From the NCBI GenBank assembly GCA_944325415.1, contig CALUZW010000009.1:1-64000 (forward strand): DNA of 64,000 nt, given 5' to 3'. A program made the position numbers and the translations under genes. Source of the DNA: an uncultured Bacteroidales bacterium. Its GTDB lineage: Bacteria > Bacteroidota > Bacteroidia > Bacteroidales > UBA11471. A model generated the notes under the pieces. It did not search any database, was not told the origin of the DNA, and worked only from the letters and a program-made list of their open reading frames with translations. Shown here piece after piece: positions 15,785 to 24,000 of the stretch (position 1 is the stretch's first letter; every line of letters starts with the position of its first letter).

Positions 15785-16411
15785 CTAATTTAATTGCATA
15801 TAACCTATTTTACTAACTGCTGTATTGAAGCTGCCGGTTGTATCTACCACAAATCTATAATATACCCAGTCATCATCGCCGGTGGAGTTGGTGGCGATGC
15901 CGATACTCTTCTTTCCCGTTTTTTCATCGATGAATATCTCCGATTGTTCTGCCACCATGGGGTGAAAATGGGGGTCATCGGCCAATACGCTTATATTGTC
16001 ACCGATTTTTACGATTCTACCAAATCCGTAAAATGAGACATTCTCCCTCCTAATCGTAAATCCACAGAGTCCGCTTTGGCAATCCACCGATAGATATAAA
16101 TCGTCATAGGTATAAGATATATTACCGTCGAAGGCAAAGCCATTTTCGTATGAAATGTTATCTTTGATTTTCTGCGGTTCGCCAAAAGCCCGTTTCACCT
16201 CTTCGGGAGAATAGAAATGCCCCACGATCAAGGCGTAGGCTGTGTCGACATCGTTGCGGTAGATATAACGTTGGTCAATGGCCATATTTGTTCTTTCTCC
16301 TTCCATCAGCACGACGGTTTGACCGTCGCACTCCACGATGCGGTCTTGGCCTTTGGCGGTGAAGCAAGTAACGAAAGTCATAAAAATTACAGCATACCGT
16401 AGTGTTTTCAT
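15785..16411 (-). CDS. Secreted protein of unknown family A, copy 4
   Basis: 208 residues, signal peptide MKTLRYAVIFMTFVTCFTAK. It carries the family core (TVVLMEGERTNMAID, YIYRNDVDTAYALIVGHFY, EEVKRAFGEPQKI, GRIVKIGDNISVL, TGDDDWVYYRF). The segment from the GEPQKI motif to ADDPHFHPMVAEQSEIFIDE is nearly identical to copy 3, consistent with recent duplication or conversion. It lies 12 bases upstream of family B short form and downstream of the long form. Function unknown. Confidence 0.75.
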   Translation of the reverse strand: MKTLRYAVIFMTFVTCFTAKGQDRIVECDGQTVVLMEGERTNMAIDQRYIYRNDVDTAYALIVGHFYSPEEVKRAFGEPQKIKDNISYENGFAFDGNISYTYDDLYLSVDCQSGLCGFTIRRENVSFYGFGRIVKIGDNISVLADDPHFHPMVAEQSEIFIDEKTGKKSIGIATNSTGDDDWVYYRFVVDTTGSFNTAVSKIGYMQLN

Positions 16412-16490
16412 ATCACGTTCTTTTTTATCGGTTTACCATGCATCTTTGACATGTTTCACAAACTTTTCTTTTGCTATGAGAATACTCTCT
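16412..16490 (-). repeat. Remnant of a family B gene end between two genes
   Basis: Next to the copy 4 start, the minus strand reads GTCAAAGATGCATGG and then the shared AACCGATAAAAAAGAAC segment. It parallels the last codons of the short family B gene (YVKDACGKPIKK) but with a stop after KDAW. It is a relic of the duplicated unit, not a working gene. Confidence 0.6.
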
Positions 16491-17975
16491 CTATGGCTCG
16501 GCATTGCGTTTATACACCAGCTTGCCGTTCTCTACCACTATGGCATCTTCGTAACACTCTATATCTCCCGAATTTGGGTCTGTATATTCGCTGAGGGGTT
16601 TTGTTACATATAAGGGAACCCTGTCGTATTGACCCGCAGAATTCTTCGTCATCGCTCTTACTATACTCCGCTTTTGGTACACGATAGCGATGTCTTTGTC
16701 CGTGGATAGTACCACTGTTACATATCCGGGTTGTTCATAGGAACAGTCAAAAAACAAGTAGGCTATACTGGTAGGAGATACGGGAATCGTTACAAAGTAA
16801 CAATCCTCTTCGGTCGGATAACATTCTATTGATTCCCGATGCGACTTTGCCCAACCGTCGAAATACTCTATATACACAAATTTTTTACTAAGCCGGTTCA
16901 TTATCGATATTATTTGTATATCACCGCCGTCCTCCTCAAATTTCCCCGGATTTTTTTCTATATACTCTATTGTCTCGGGTGCATGTGCATATTTATATAA
17001 TTCCACAACATTTACAGCATCGACTTCGCGACACACAAGTCGATATTCACCATACCCGCGAGCCTCTTCACTGCCCGACAAGGTATCTACATATTCTGGT
17101 CTTGCGATGATTTTCCCGTCGGCTATCGTGTACAACTGATTAGAATCTATTAAATTGCCTTTATGTCGCATCATCAATAAGAGGTATGCGCGGTAGGTGT
17201 CGGGCATCTCCTTTTGCAAAGAGTTGAGGGCTTGCATCAACCGTTGGGGATTGTTCTTGTAAAGTTCTTTCGCGACGGTCTCTTTCTGCACGAAATGGTA
17301 TAGCTCGGGATAGGCCTGCACGAAGTCGTAGTACTGTGTGAGATCGTTTTTGTCGAGGATTCTCCATATTTTCTGCGTTTGCATATAGGTCTGTTTCAGG
17401 CTGGCAAAGCGGATATGTTCGTGCAATTCATAGTCGGAGAGTGTCGATTGCAATGCGGCTATATCGTCGTTGTGCAGGTCAATGGCCGGATTGGCCAGCT
17501 TCTTCCGGTACATGGCCAGCCCCTTGACGACGAGGCTGTCGTATTGTGCCTTGCTGCACAGTTCGCCGCGGGGCGATAACAGCAGGTATTGGGTGTAACG
17601 TCCCGTCATGCCGGGATAGAGCATGAGAATGGCATCGATGGAGTCTTGGAATTGTGTGTCGATTCTTTGCCGGGCTGCCAGGCGCTTCTCGTCGTTTCTG
17701 GGGTAGATGAAGTCGTAGGTGCATTTGCGCCGTTCGCGCAGGGTGATGTAGCGGGCCAGGTCGGCTTCCTTGTTTGAAGGCGTTTTCGCCCATAGCAGGT
17801 CAATTTCTTTCGGCCCCACAATATTTACAATCGAGTCGATTTGCGATTTGTACACTTCGTAGGCCACCGACTCTATGATGGTCATGCGCAGTGGCGACGG
17901 GTAAGGATATGTTTTGGCCGTGGTACCAGCGGCCCAACCTCCCAGGAGCAGGAGTGCGAGAAGGTAGCGTTTCAT
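16491..17975 (-). CDS. Secreted protein of unknown family B, long form
   Basis: The start at 17975 (MKRYLLALLLLGGWAAGTTAK) gives 494 residues and a clean signal peptide; the ATG at 18026 would put 17 residues in front of it. Residues about 22-290 are helical and charged (RYITLRERRKCTYDFIYPRN, LNSLQKEMPDTYRAYLLLMM), without membrane segments. Residues about 295-494 are the module shared with the short form (GDIQIISIMNRLSKKF, EEDCYFVTIPVSPTSIAYLF). It is the first and only complete long copy, so it may be the ancestor of the array. Domain functions unknown. Confidence 0.75.
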   Translation of the reverse strand: MKRYLLALLLLGGWAAGTTAKTYPYPSPLRMTIIESVAYEVYKSQIDSIVNIVGPKEIDLLWAKTPSNKEADLARYITLRERRKCTYDFIYPRNDEKRLAARQRIDTQFQDSIDAILMLYPGMTGRYTQYLLLSPRGELCSKAQYDSLVVKGLAMYRKKLANPAIDLHNDDIAALQSTLSDYELHEHIRFASLKQTYMQTQKIWRILDKNDLTQYYDFVQAYPELYHFVQKETVAKELYKNNPQRLMQALNSLQKEMPDTYRAYLLLMMRHKGNLIDSNQLYTIADGKIIARPEYVDTLSGSEEARGYGEYRLVCREVDAVNVVELYKYAHAPETIEYIEKNPGKFEEDGGDIQIISIMNRLSKKFVYIEYFDGWAKSHRESIECYPTEEDCYFVTIPVSPTSIAYLFFDCSYEQPGYVTVVLSTDKDIAIVYQKRSIVRAMTKNSAGQYDRVPLYVTKPLSEYTDPNSGDIECYEDAIVVENGKLVYKRNAEP

Positions 17976-18063
17976 ATCGGTGATATTATATGCCTTACAA
18001 GATATAAATATTGGGCGGAATTTCAAAAATTTTTTACCGTTAACAAGTGAAAAATGTTCCGAT

Positions 18064-18071
18064 TATTTTTG
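18064..18071 (+). promoter_or_regulatory. Possible -7 element of the dps-like gene
   Basis: TATTTTTG at 18064-18071 fits TAnnTTTG and lies 58 bases before the ATG at 18130. No TTG is found at the usual distance upstream, so the call is weak. Confidence 0.4.
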
Positions 18072-18129
18072 AGAGAACCTTTTTGTGTCGGAGTTGTTGA
18101 TTTCTATATATAAATCAAAACATAAAATT

Positions 18130-18642
18130 ATGGGAAAGAAAGCGATTGAAATTGTCGATTTGGAAGTGAAAAAATTGGTCGAGACACTCAATCAGGCCCT
18201 CTCGGAGGAGTGGCTGGCCTATTACCAGTACTGGATTGGTGCCCGGGTGATGAGTGGCCCCATGCACGGCGAAATCGAAAAGGAACTCTACAAGCACGCC
18301 GATGAGGAATTGCGCCATGCCGAGATGTTGGCCCGGCGCATTATCGAACTGGACGGAACGCCGGTGCTCTCGCCCGAAGACTGGCCTCTCCTGTCGAAAT
18401 GCAAGTACGAAGCACCGGTCGATGCCTACATCGAGTCGATTCTGAAACAGAATCTTGCCTCGGAACGTTGTGCCATACATCGGTATGAAACTCTGGCCCG
18501 GCTCACCGACGGGCGCGATTTTACCACCTTCTCGCTGGCTACGCAGATTTTGGCCGATGAGGTCGAACACGAGAGCGATCTCGAATCGTGGCTCAACGAC
18601 ATACGCGTGTTCCGTGAGTCGCTGATGGCCGTGCCGGTGTGA
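18130..18642 (+). CDS. DPS-like (DPSL) ferritin
   Basis: 170 residues from ATG 18130 (MGKKAIEIVDLEV); the ATG at 18085 would add a Ser/Lys-rich tail not expected in the family. It is a four-helix ferritin-like protein with iron-ligand candidates Glu26/27, Glu60 and His63 (HADEELRHAE), Glu112 and the ADEVEHESD helix (Glu144, Glu146, His147). Cys91 and Cys114 fit the cysteine pair that marks DPS-like proteins, a group described from Bacteroides fragilis and archaea. Likely role: iron storage and protection from peroxide. The gene is monocistronic and divergent from the family A/B array. Confidence 0.85.
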   Translation: MGKKAIEIVDLEVKKLVETLNQALSEEWLAYYQYWIGARVMSGPMHGEIEKELYKHADEELRHAEMLARRIIELDGTPVLSPEDWPLLSKCKYEAPVDAYIESILKQNLASERCAIHRYETLARLTDGRDFTTFSLATQILADEVEHESDLESWLNDIRVFRESLMAVPV

Positions 18643-18786
18643 GCTGTTGCCCGAGTTGCCCGTTGTCGGTATGACCGGCAAGTGCTGTCTTCATGTTCCG
18701 GCCGGGACGCATGACATGATTGCCGGTGGCATAGCTGTAACTTTCTGCGCCGAAAAGTCGCGATTGGAACAAAGGGTGCTATTTCT

Positions 18787-18837
18787 ATACGAAAAGTCCT
18801 ATGATAGAGGTGCGATAGGTCTTTTCGTATATTTTTG
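18787..18837 (+). promoter_or_regulatory. Inverted repeat overlapping the AraC gene promoter
   Basis: Arms at 18787-18802 and 18815-18830 match as an inverted repeat at 15 of 16 positions, separated by 12 bases. The right arm runs into TATTTTTG (18830-18837), a TAnnTTTG -7 element, 20 bases before the ATG at 18857. A symmetric operator for a regulator acting on this promoter is the simplest reading. Confidence 0.55.
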
Positions 18838-18856
18838 CGAAAAAATGAGAGGACTT

Positions 18857-19789
18857 ATGGTTAAGAAAGTACGCGATGTCTCTTTTTTCGATATAGTGAA
18901 CGGAATCGATATGCGTGTAAGCCGTAATGAAGATTTGGCTATGTTCGATTTCGGCAACCGGGATTTTCAGAAGGTGAAGGAAGAGTTGGCATTGAAATAC
19001 GGGCCCGATGAGGATATTCATTTCCGCAACAGGAGCAACGGGCAATTCTGCTGTATGTTGGAGGGTGCAATGAGCCTGGAAATAAACGGTAGAAGGTACG
19101 ATTTGCGGGCCGGTGAGGTGTGTTGTATGCTCGAAGACGATTGCTATCGGCTGTTCGATACATCAGAAGATGCCCGATGGTTTGTCATTGTGAATCGGGC
19201 CGGCGGGTATATGATGCAGGGTGTCAACAGTGCTTTGCTGCTGATGTCGTTCAAAACCAAAATCGACAGCAAGCGCAGTTTCAGAATGCGGGAAAAAACG
19301 GCAGGCCTTATATCGGTTCTTTACGGGCTTATGCGGGAAACTCTCGACGATGAGGCTTTTTCTTACAAGGATAATATCGTTAAGAGCTATATGCACATCA
19401 TGTTTTACTACCTCTGTTCCGATTTCCTGACCGAAGATTCTCTGGTTGAGGTGCGGCCACCTTCCCGGCAAGATGAATTGCTGTTGCAGTTTACGCGCCT
19501 GGTGTCGGAGAATTACAAGGAGCATCGCAAGGTATCGTATTACGCCGACAAGTTGTGCCTCACACCCAAATATCTCTCCACGACAATCTATGAGGCGGGT
19601 GGAAGATATGCCCGCGATATCATTGCCGAATTTGTGGTGTGCGAGGCCAAGCGTTGCCTGCTCAACACTACCATGACCGTGCAGGAAATCAGCGATTATC
19701 TGCACTTTTCGTGTCAGAGCTTTTTCGGCAAGTATTTCCGTGAGCACACCGGCGTCTCGCCGCAGGCCTACCGGCAATCGCCTTTCTGA
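18857..19789 (+). CDS. AraC-family transcriptional regulator
   Basis: The start at 18857 (MVKKVRDVSFFDIVNG) gives 310 residues; an ATG at 18845 would lie almost at the predicted transcription start, and the upstream open frame to 18647 precedes the promoter. The N-terminal 180 residues form a cupin-like ligand domain (LEINGRRYDLRAGEVCCML). The C-terminal 100 residues are an AraC-type double helix-turn-helix (VSYYADKLCLTPKYLSTTIY; MTVQEISDYLHFSCQSFFGK; FREHTGVSPQAYR). Ligand and targets are unknown. A near-perfect inverted repeat over its promoter suggests autoregulation or control by a dimeric partner. Confidence 0.88.
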   Translation: MVKKVRDVSFFDIVNGIDMRVSRNEDLAMFDFGNRDFQKVKEELALKYGPDEDIHFRNRSNGQFCCMLEGAMSLEINGRRYDLRAGEVCCMLEDDCYRLFDTSEDARWFVIVNRAGGYMMQGVNSALLLMSFKTKIDSKRSFRMREKTAGLISVLYGLMRETLDDEAFSYKDNIVKSYMHIMFYYLCSDFLTEDSLVEVRPPSRQDELLLQFTRLVSENYKEHRKVSYYADKLCLTPKYLSTTIYEAGGRYARDIIAEFVVCEAKRCLLNTTMTVQEISDYLHFSCQSFFGKYFREHTGVSPQAYRQSPF

Positions 19790-19847
19790 GTGCCGCAGCG
19801 CCTCCCGGCAACGACTTTGTGCCGGTGTGGGCGACCTCTTAAAGAAA

Positions 19848-19884
19848 ACACGGGCCGGGGAATTTCGGATTCCCTGGCCCGTGT
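19848..19884 (-). terminator. Intrinsic terminator of ssrA
   Basis: A 15-bp stem (19848-19862 with 19870-19884, one G-T wobble) with a 7-base loop is followed on the minus strand by TTTCTTTAAG. It begins 5 bases after the mature tmRNA 3' end. Confidence 0.85.
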
Positions 19885-19888
19885 CGTG

Positions 19889-20283
19889 TGGAGGTGGAGA
19901 GATTCGAACTCTCGTCCAAACGAGGAAACAATATGCTTTCTACATGCTTATCTCCGCTTCGATTGTCGGGCGCGCACAAGACCGGAGCCACCAATACGCG
20001 CCTTAGCCCCTAAGATTTCACGGTCGCCCCGGGGCGAGACTTCCGCTATTTCCGATATTCTTGCACCACCTGTTCGGTACGCTTCGGAACCACAGCAACC
20101 GGGTGATGTCTCGTTCCGGCAACTGTTGCCGGAATAAAGCTAACCTACTGTACTTCGATTAAGCAGCGAGAGCGTAGTTGTTTTCGCCAGTTAAATTTTT
20201 GATGTCTGAGATTATAGAGCCAGGCAACGAAGCTCTGCATGCTTACATACCCTTTCTACCCGCTGTCAAAACCGGTCACCCCC
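19889..20283 (-). ncRNA. ssrA: tmRNA (transfer-messenger RNA)
   Basis: Rescues stalled ribosomes with SmpB. The 5' end GGGGGTG (20283-20277) pairs with the 3' CACCTCC (19896-19890), making the tRNA-like acceptor, and the T arm with GTTCGAAT is next to it. The tag reading frame at 20188-20159 encodes GENNYALAA followed by TAA; with the tRNA-carried Ala the tag is AGENNYALAA. The CCA end is not encoded. Length about 395 nt before CCA addition. Pseudoknot stems are visible as GC-rich inverted repeats between the tag and the T arm. Confidence 0.95.
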
Positions 20284-20368
20284 ATGGTGAGATGTGTGAG
20301 GTATGTCTCCTGCTTCCCGACGGTACAGGCACCGCCACTGGCCGCACCCTTTCGTAGGAGCAGGACTG

Positions 20369-20376
20369 CAAAGATA
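20369..20376 (-). promoter_or_regulatory. Likely -7 element of ssrA
   Basis: TATCTTTG on the minus strand (20376-20369) fits TAnnTTTG and would give a precursor with about 80 extra bases before the mature tmRNA 5' end. No TTG is found at the usual -33 position. Confidence 0.45.
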
Positions 20377-20541
20377 ATAACTTTTCGGGAGAAAATGCCG
20401 TCTCTGCCGTAAAAAATGTGTGGGAGGGCACACACACTCTCTCCCGGTCGGTCGCCTTTACCCGGGACTCTTGTCTAAAAAGAGTGAAAAATAGAGTGTA
20501 AAAAATAGTAAGCAATAGCAACAATTTCGCAATAATAGTAT

Positions 20542-20549
20542 TACCTTTG
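20542..20549 (+). promoter_or_regulatory. Likely -7 element of the marR gene
   Basis: TACCTTTG at 20542-20549 fits TAnnTTTG, 18 bases before the ATG at 20568. It rules out the upstream in-frame start at 20547, which falls inside the element. Confidence 0.5.
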
Positions 20550-20567
20550 CGCAAAAATAGCGAAACG

Positions 20568-20999
20568 ATGACAAACGAATTGGTGGGTATTGCGGTCGCC
20601 AAGCTGCGAAACAAGCTGCACAGGCTTATGAAACAGCGGTATATGGTCGAGGCCGAGATTCAGATTACGGTAGAGGAGTTTATGCTCCTGAGCATGATAG
20701 AGGAGAAGACCGACCAGATTTTGCAGAGCATTGCTCTGGCCACGGGAAAAAACAAGTCGGTTGTCATGCGCATGATCGACTCTTTGGAGCGCAAAGGGCT
20801 GGCCCGTCGCACGGTCAATCCCGACGACCGTCGGGAAAACCTGTTGAGCATTACCGCCGAAGGCGAGAAGGTCGTTGCCCGTTTCCGGGCTATCGACCGC
20901 CGGCTTACCGAGGAACTCTTCGATGGTATCCCCGCCGAGAAGATAACCCATTTCTTCGAGGTCGTCGATGAACTGTCGAGGCGGGCGGGCTCCCGGTAA
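20568..20999 (+). CDS. MarR-family transcriptional regulator
   Basis: 143 residues from MTNELVGIAV. It has the winged-helix layout of MarR proteins: a recognition helix region (QSIALATGKNKSVVMRMIDSL), the LERKGLARRTVNPDDRRENLLSIT wing with the conserved Asp-Arg-Arg, and flanking dimerisation helices. The window offers no obvious target gene; the neighbours are ssrA (divergent) and holB (convergent). Ligand unknown. Confidence 0.85.
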   Translation: MTNELVGIAVAKLRNKLHRLMKQRYMVEAEIQITVEEFMLLSMIEEKTDQILQSIALATGKNKSVVMRMIDSLERKGLARRTVNPDDRRENLLSITAEGEKVVARFRAIDRRLTEELFDGIPAEKITHFFEVVDELSRRAGSR

Positions 21000-21110
21000 A
21001 AGCCCTTTTTTTTATCCATATAGTTGCTATTGTAAACAATTTGTAATCTCGGGTCGTGGAAATTTTTGTGTTGTTTATGTTGTGTAACGGGAGGTTCTTC
21101 TCCGTTGGGG

Positions 21111-22250
21111 TCAGGCTGGTTGGCTGCCTTTGCGTATGAGTATGATGACCTGCACGGCCACGTCGAAGAAGACGATTTTCCCGTTGGCGTTTTGGGCAAT
21201 ATCACGTTCGGCCAGGCGGAAGAGTTCGCACAGCTCTTCAATGTTGGCCCCGTTGATAAACGGTGCAAAGCGGGAGAGAAACTGACTCTCTTCGGGGCGG
21301 GTATAGTTCAGCTCCGGACGATGTTGGTTGTAGATGAAACTTTCGCGCAACATCTGCTGGCAGTATCCGATAAACCGTTTCTCGCTTTCCCGTCCCAAAG
21401 CTGCCACCTCTTCGCTCCATCGTTTAAGCTCTTTGACCTGTCGGGCATAGGCCTGCCGCATGAGGGTAACAAAGAGGGTGAAGAAACGTTCCCGTTCCTC
21501 GCTCAACTGTATGGCTTCGAGTGCTTTCAGGTAGTCGCCGGCAGCGGTGTGCGCTACGGCATTGGCCGTCTGCGAGTCGAGGCCGTGGCGCTGTTGCAGG
21601 GCCGTTGCTATCGTGTCGGTGGCAAGAGGGGGCACCTTGATGCGCTGGGTGCGTGAGCGTATGGTTTCAAGTATCTTTTCGGGGTGGTCGCTCACGAGTA
21701 GAAACAGCGTCTTGTCAAAAGGTTCCTCGATCAGTTTCAGTATGGCGTTGGCACAGGCTTCGTTCATGAGGTGGGCTTGCCAGATAATCATGATTTTGTA
21801 TTCCGACTCAAAACTTTTCAGCGTCAGTTTGCGTATGATTTCGTGTGCCTCGTGTACATAGATGAGCGGCTGGCTGTTGCCGGTGGCCAGGAACTGCTGC
21901 CAACTCTCGGCCGAGGGGTAGGGAGTGGCTTTCAGGTAGTCGCGCCACTCGGCTATATAGTCGTCGCATACGGGCTCTTTGCGCTGTTTCTTGTTGGCGA
22001 TGGGAAAGACGAAGTGCAGGTCGGGGTGCATCAGGGCCGAAATCTGTCGGCACGAGGGGCAAGTGCCGCAGGCGTCGTTGTCGCTGCGGCCGGTGCATTG
22101 CAGGTAGCGGGCATAGGCGATGGCCAGCGGTAGAGTGCCGGCCCCGTCGCTCCCCTCGAAGAGTTGGGCGTGGGCTATGTGGCCGCTCTTGACCGTGTCG
22201 ATGAGGCGGCGTTTCAGTTCGTCGTGTCCGATAATATCCTTGAAAAACAT
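21111..22250 (-). CDS. holB: DNA polymerase III delta' subunit
   Basis: Clamp-loader subunit. The start at 22250 (MFFKDIIGHDELKRRLIDTV) gives 379 residues; the open frame upstream to 22349 has no family features. The N-terminal AAA+ fold is recognisable by HAQLFEGSDGAGTLPLAIAYARYLQC, in which the Walker A lysine is absent (GAGT), as expected for the non-ATPase delta'. A zinc module (CGTCPSCRQI) follows, then ANAILKLIEEP and RSRTQRIKVPPL. It is 132 bases downstream of metF on the same strand, possibly in the same transcript. Confidence 0.9.
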   Translation of the reverse strand: MFFKDIIGHDELKRRLIDTVKSGHIAHAQLFEGSDGAGTLPLAIAYARYLQCTGRSDNDACGTCPSCRQISALMHPDLHFVFPIANKKQRKEPVCDDYIAEWRDYLKATPYPSAESWQQFLATGNSQPLIYVHEAHEIIRKLTLKSFESEYKIMIIWQAHLMNEACANAILKLIEEPFDKTLFLLVSDHPEKILETIRSRTQRIKVPPLATDTIATALQQRHGLDSQTANAVAHTAAGDYLKALEAIQLSEERERFFTLFVTLMRQAYARQVKELKRWSEEVAALGRESEKRFIGYCQQMLRESFIYNQHRPELNYTRPEESQFLSRFAPFINGANIEELCELFRLAERDIAQNANGKIVFFDVAVQVIILIRKGSQPA

Positions 22251-22382
22251 CGCTTTCAGTTTTTTTATGACGCTTGCGGGTGAAAAGTCGGTTTCGCGGG
22301 AGAGGCGGGCTGGGCTTCTGATTGTGGTACCGGCGGCGGTAGCGGGCATTGTGTGGACGACGCCCCCCCTGGGCCGGCGGGG

Positions 22383-23333
22383 TCAATACACGGCTGCGGC
22401 TACTCGTCGCACACTTTCGGTGGCCATGAGCGAGTAGAAGTGTATGCTGGGCACCCCTTTCTGTTTCAGCTCCTGAGCCTGGGCGGTGCACCACTCTATG
22501 CCCACCTCCCGGGCGGCGTTGTCGTCGCGGCAGGCAGCCAGTGCGCGGGCCAGTGGCTCGGGCAGGTCGACGTGGAATACCTTGGGCAGCACCGTCAGCT
22601 GGTGGGTCGAGGTAATGGGTTTCAGTCCCGGTACGATGGGTACGGTGATGCCTTCGGCCCGGCAGCGCTTGACAAAGTCGAAGTACTTCTGGTTGTCGAA
22701 GAACATTTGGGTTACCACATACGAGGCGCCGGCATCGACTTTGGCTTTGAGGTATCGCAGGTCGGTCTCGGGGTTGGGTGCCTCGTCGTGTTTCTCGGGG
22801 TAGCCGGCCACACCGTAGGAGAAGGGAGAGGTGAGGGTCATGTGCGACCCGTCGAGAAAGTATCCCTCGTTGAAGCGGTTGACCTGTTGTTGCAGGTCGA
22901 TGGCGTGAGCGTGTCCCTCGGGCGAGGGGGTGAAGCGGGCCTCGTGTTTGGCCTTGTCGCCCCGCAGAATGAGCAGGTCGGTAATGCCCAGGAAGTTGAG
23001 GTCGATAAGGGCATATTCGGTCTCACTTCTGGTAAAACCGCTGCATATCAGGTGCGGAACGGCGGGTATATGATACTTGTACTGTATGGCGGCAGCTACG
23101 GCTACGGAGCCGGGGCGGCTCTTTTCCGATACCCTCTGGTAGAGGCCGTTGTCGGTAGCCTTGTAGATAAGCTCACTCCGGTGAGAGGTGATGTTGATGT
23201 ATTTGGGATCGAACTCGCGCAGCGCGTCGATGGTGTCGAAAACTTTGCTTATGCTGTTCCCTTTCAGCGGTGGGAGTACTTCAAAGGAGAAGGCCGTTTG
23301 ACGGCTGTTTTTGATTATTTCGGCAACATTCAT
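22383..23333 (-). CDS. metF: 5,10-methylenetetrahydrofolate reductase
   Basis: FAD-dependent reduction of methylene-THF to methyl-THF for methionine synthesis. The 316 residues start MNVAEIIKNSRQTAFSFEVLPP, which places the catalytic Glu at position 18. The segments LILRGDKAKH, QMFFDNQKYFDFV, GLKPITS and HFYSLMATESV are typical of the TIM-barrel MetF family. A CAAAAATA (TATTTTTG on the minus strand) 18 bases upstream is the probable -7 element. Confidence 0.95.
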   Translation of the reverse strand: MNVAEIIKNSRQTAFSFEVLPPLKGNSISKVFDTIDALREFDPKYINITSHRSELIYKATDNGLYQRVSEKSRPGSVAVAAAIQYKYHIPAVPHLICSGFTRSETEYALIDLNFLGITDLLILRGDKAKHEARFTPSPEGHAHAIDLQQQVNRFNEGYFLDGSHMTLTSPFSYGVAGYPEKHDEAPNPETDLRYLKAKVDAGASYVVTQMFFDNQKYFDFVKRCRAEGITVPIVPGLKPITSTHQLTVLPKVFHVDLPEPLARALAACRDDNAAREVGIEWCTAQAQELKQKGVPSIHFYSLMATESVRRVAAAVY

Positions 23334-23350
23334 TGTATCATATTTTACGG

Positions 23351-23358
23351 CAAAAATA
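23351..23358 (-). promoter_or_regulatory. Likely -7 element of metF
   Basis: TATTTTTG on the minus strand (23358-23351), 18 bases before the ATG. No TTG is found at the -33 distance. Confidence 0.45.
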
Positions 23359-23547
23359 CGTTTTTTATCGGTTGGAAACGACTTTTTGAAAGAGAATTTC
23401 GCTTAAAACTTTTCTATCATCTATTTCCGATGCTCCTTGCTGATGGGTTGTTATCACCTTTTTTTTAAATAACAATCGGGTAAATATGTATGATAATGAA
23501 ATAAAAACTAAAAAATGTAAAAGTATCGATTTGTAGTCAAACAAATC

Positions 23548-23578
23548 TTGCCTTATTTGTTATAATTATGTACATTTG
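23548..23578 (+). promoter_or_regulatory. Consensus promoter in the leader region of the fimbrial locus
   Basis: TTG at 23548-23550, a 20-base spacer and TACATTTG at 23571-23578 form an exact Bacteroidetes promoter. It drives a short transcribed region that meets a terminator-like hairpin about 40-70 bases later. Confidence 0.6.
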
Positions 23579-23584
23579 AGAACA

Positions 23585-23656
23585 GTGTTTTTCATGGTAT
23601 TAAATTTAGGTTACGAAGATTGGTTATCGGGAGATAATCAATCTTTTTTATTTTTT
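23585..23656 (+). ncRNA. Candidate short transcript with terminator, possible 29-codon ORF
   Basis: Downstream of the promoter at 23548-23578, an 11-bp hairpin (23618-23628 with 23633-23643, one mismatch, loop GGGA) is followed by TTTTTTATTTTTT, a good intrinsic terminator. A transcript of about 70 nt is expected. An ORF starts at 23594 (MVLNLGYEDWLSGDNQ...) and runs through the hairpin to a TAG at 23681-23683, 29 codons; it may be fortuitous. This could be a small RNA or the attenuated first part of the fimbrial leader. About 200 bases of AT-rich DNA without other features follow. Confidence 0.35.
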
Positions 23657-23847
23657 GTAAATGTGTTTAATAACATGTTTTAGTAAACAAAATGGAATGT
23701 TTTTTGTTTGTGGAAGAGAGATAGTCCTAAGGGAAAGATTGATATGCGCAATATGAACTCTTGGTTTGCTTATTGCGTGTGTAAGGTTATATATTAATTT
23801 TTTCAGATTTTTTCAGCAAACTATTTTTTTTTAATCCATAAAAATAT

Positions 23848-23855
23848 TATCTTTG
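23848..23855 (+). promoter_or_regulatory. Likely -7 element of the fimbrial operon
   Basis: TATCTTTG at 23848-23855 in a T-rich context, 174 bases before the first structural gene. The -33 region is a T run without TTG. The predicted leader contains a tiny ORF and a terminator-like hairpin. Confidence 0.45.
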
Positions 23856-23929
23856 CCTAAAATATTTCAAATGCAAAAAGACCTTTGTCATTAGGGGATA
23901 TAAAGATATAGAAAATAAAGGCTCGTTTG

Positions 23930-23974
23930 ATGAAAAATGTTGTGTTGATTATTGTTTCTCTTTTTAATTTTTGA
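23930..23974 (+). CDS. Possible 14-residue hydrophobic leader peptide
   Basis: ATG at 23930, peptide MKNVVLIIVSLFNF, TGA at 23972-23974. The stop codon overlaps the first bases of the hairpin at 23973-23995, so a translating ribosome would disturb that hairpin. The composition (Val, Ile, Leu, Phe, Asn) has no run of one amino acid. Could be chance in AT-rich DNA. Confidence 0.25.
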   Translation: MKNVVLIIVSLFNF

Positions 23975-24000
23975 CTCTTCCCCAAAGAAAGAGTCTTTTT
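23973..24000 (+). terminator. Terminator-like hairpin in the fimbrial leader
   Basis: A 7-bp stem GACTCTT/AAGAGTC (23973-23979 with 23989-23995) is followed by five T residues, 29 bases upstream of the first structural gene. Its position after the predicted promoter makes it an attenuator candidate. Confidence 0.4.

Noticed and set aside
18647..18856. N-terminal extension of the AraC regulator
   Set aside because: It lies upstream of the -7 element and contains the inverted repeat; the cupin domain starts after 18857.
19740..20137. Two ORFs over the tmRNA region on the plus strand
   Set aside because: They cross the ssrA gene and its terminator on the opposite strand and have no coding features.
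20284..20541. Possible tRNA next to ssrA
   Set aside because: No cloverleaf could be built; the stretch holds the ssrA leader and promoter and the marR promoter region.
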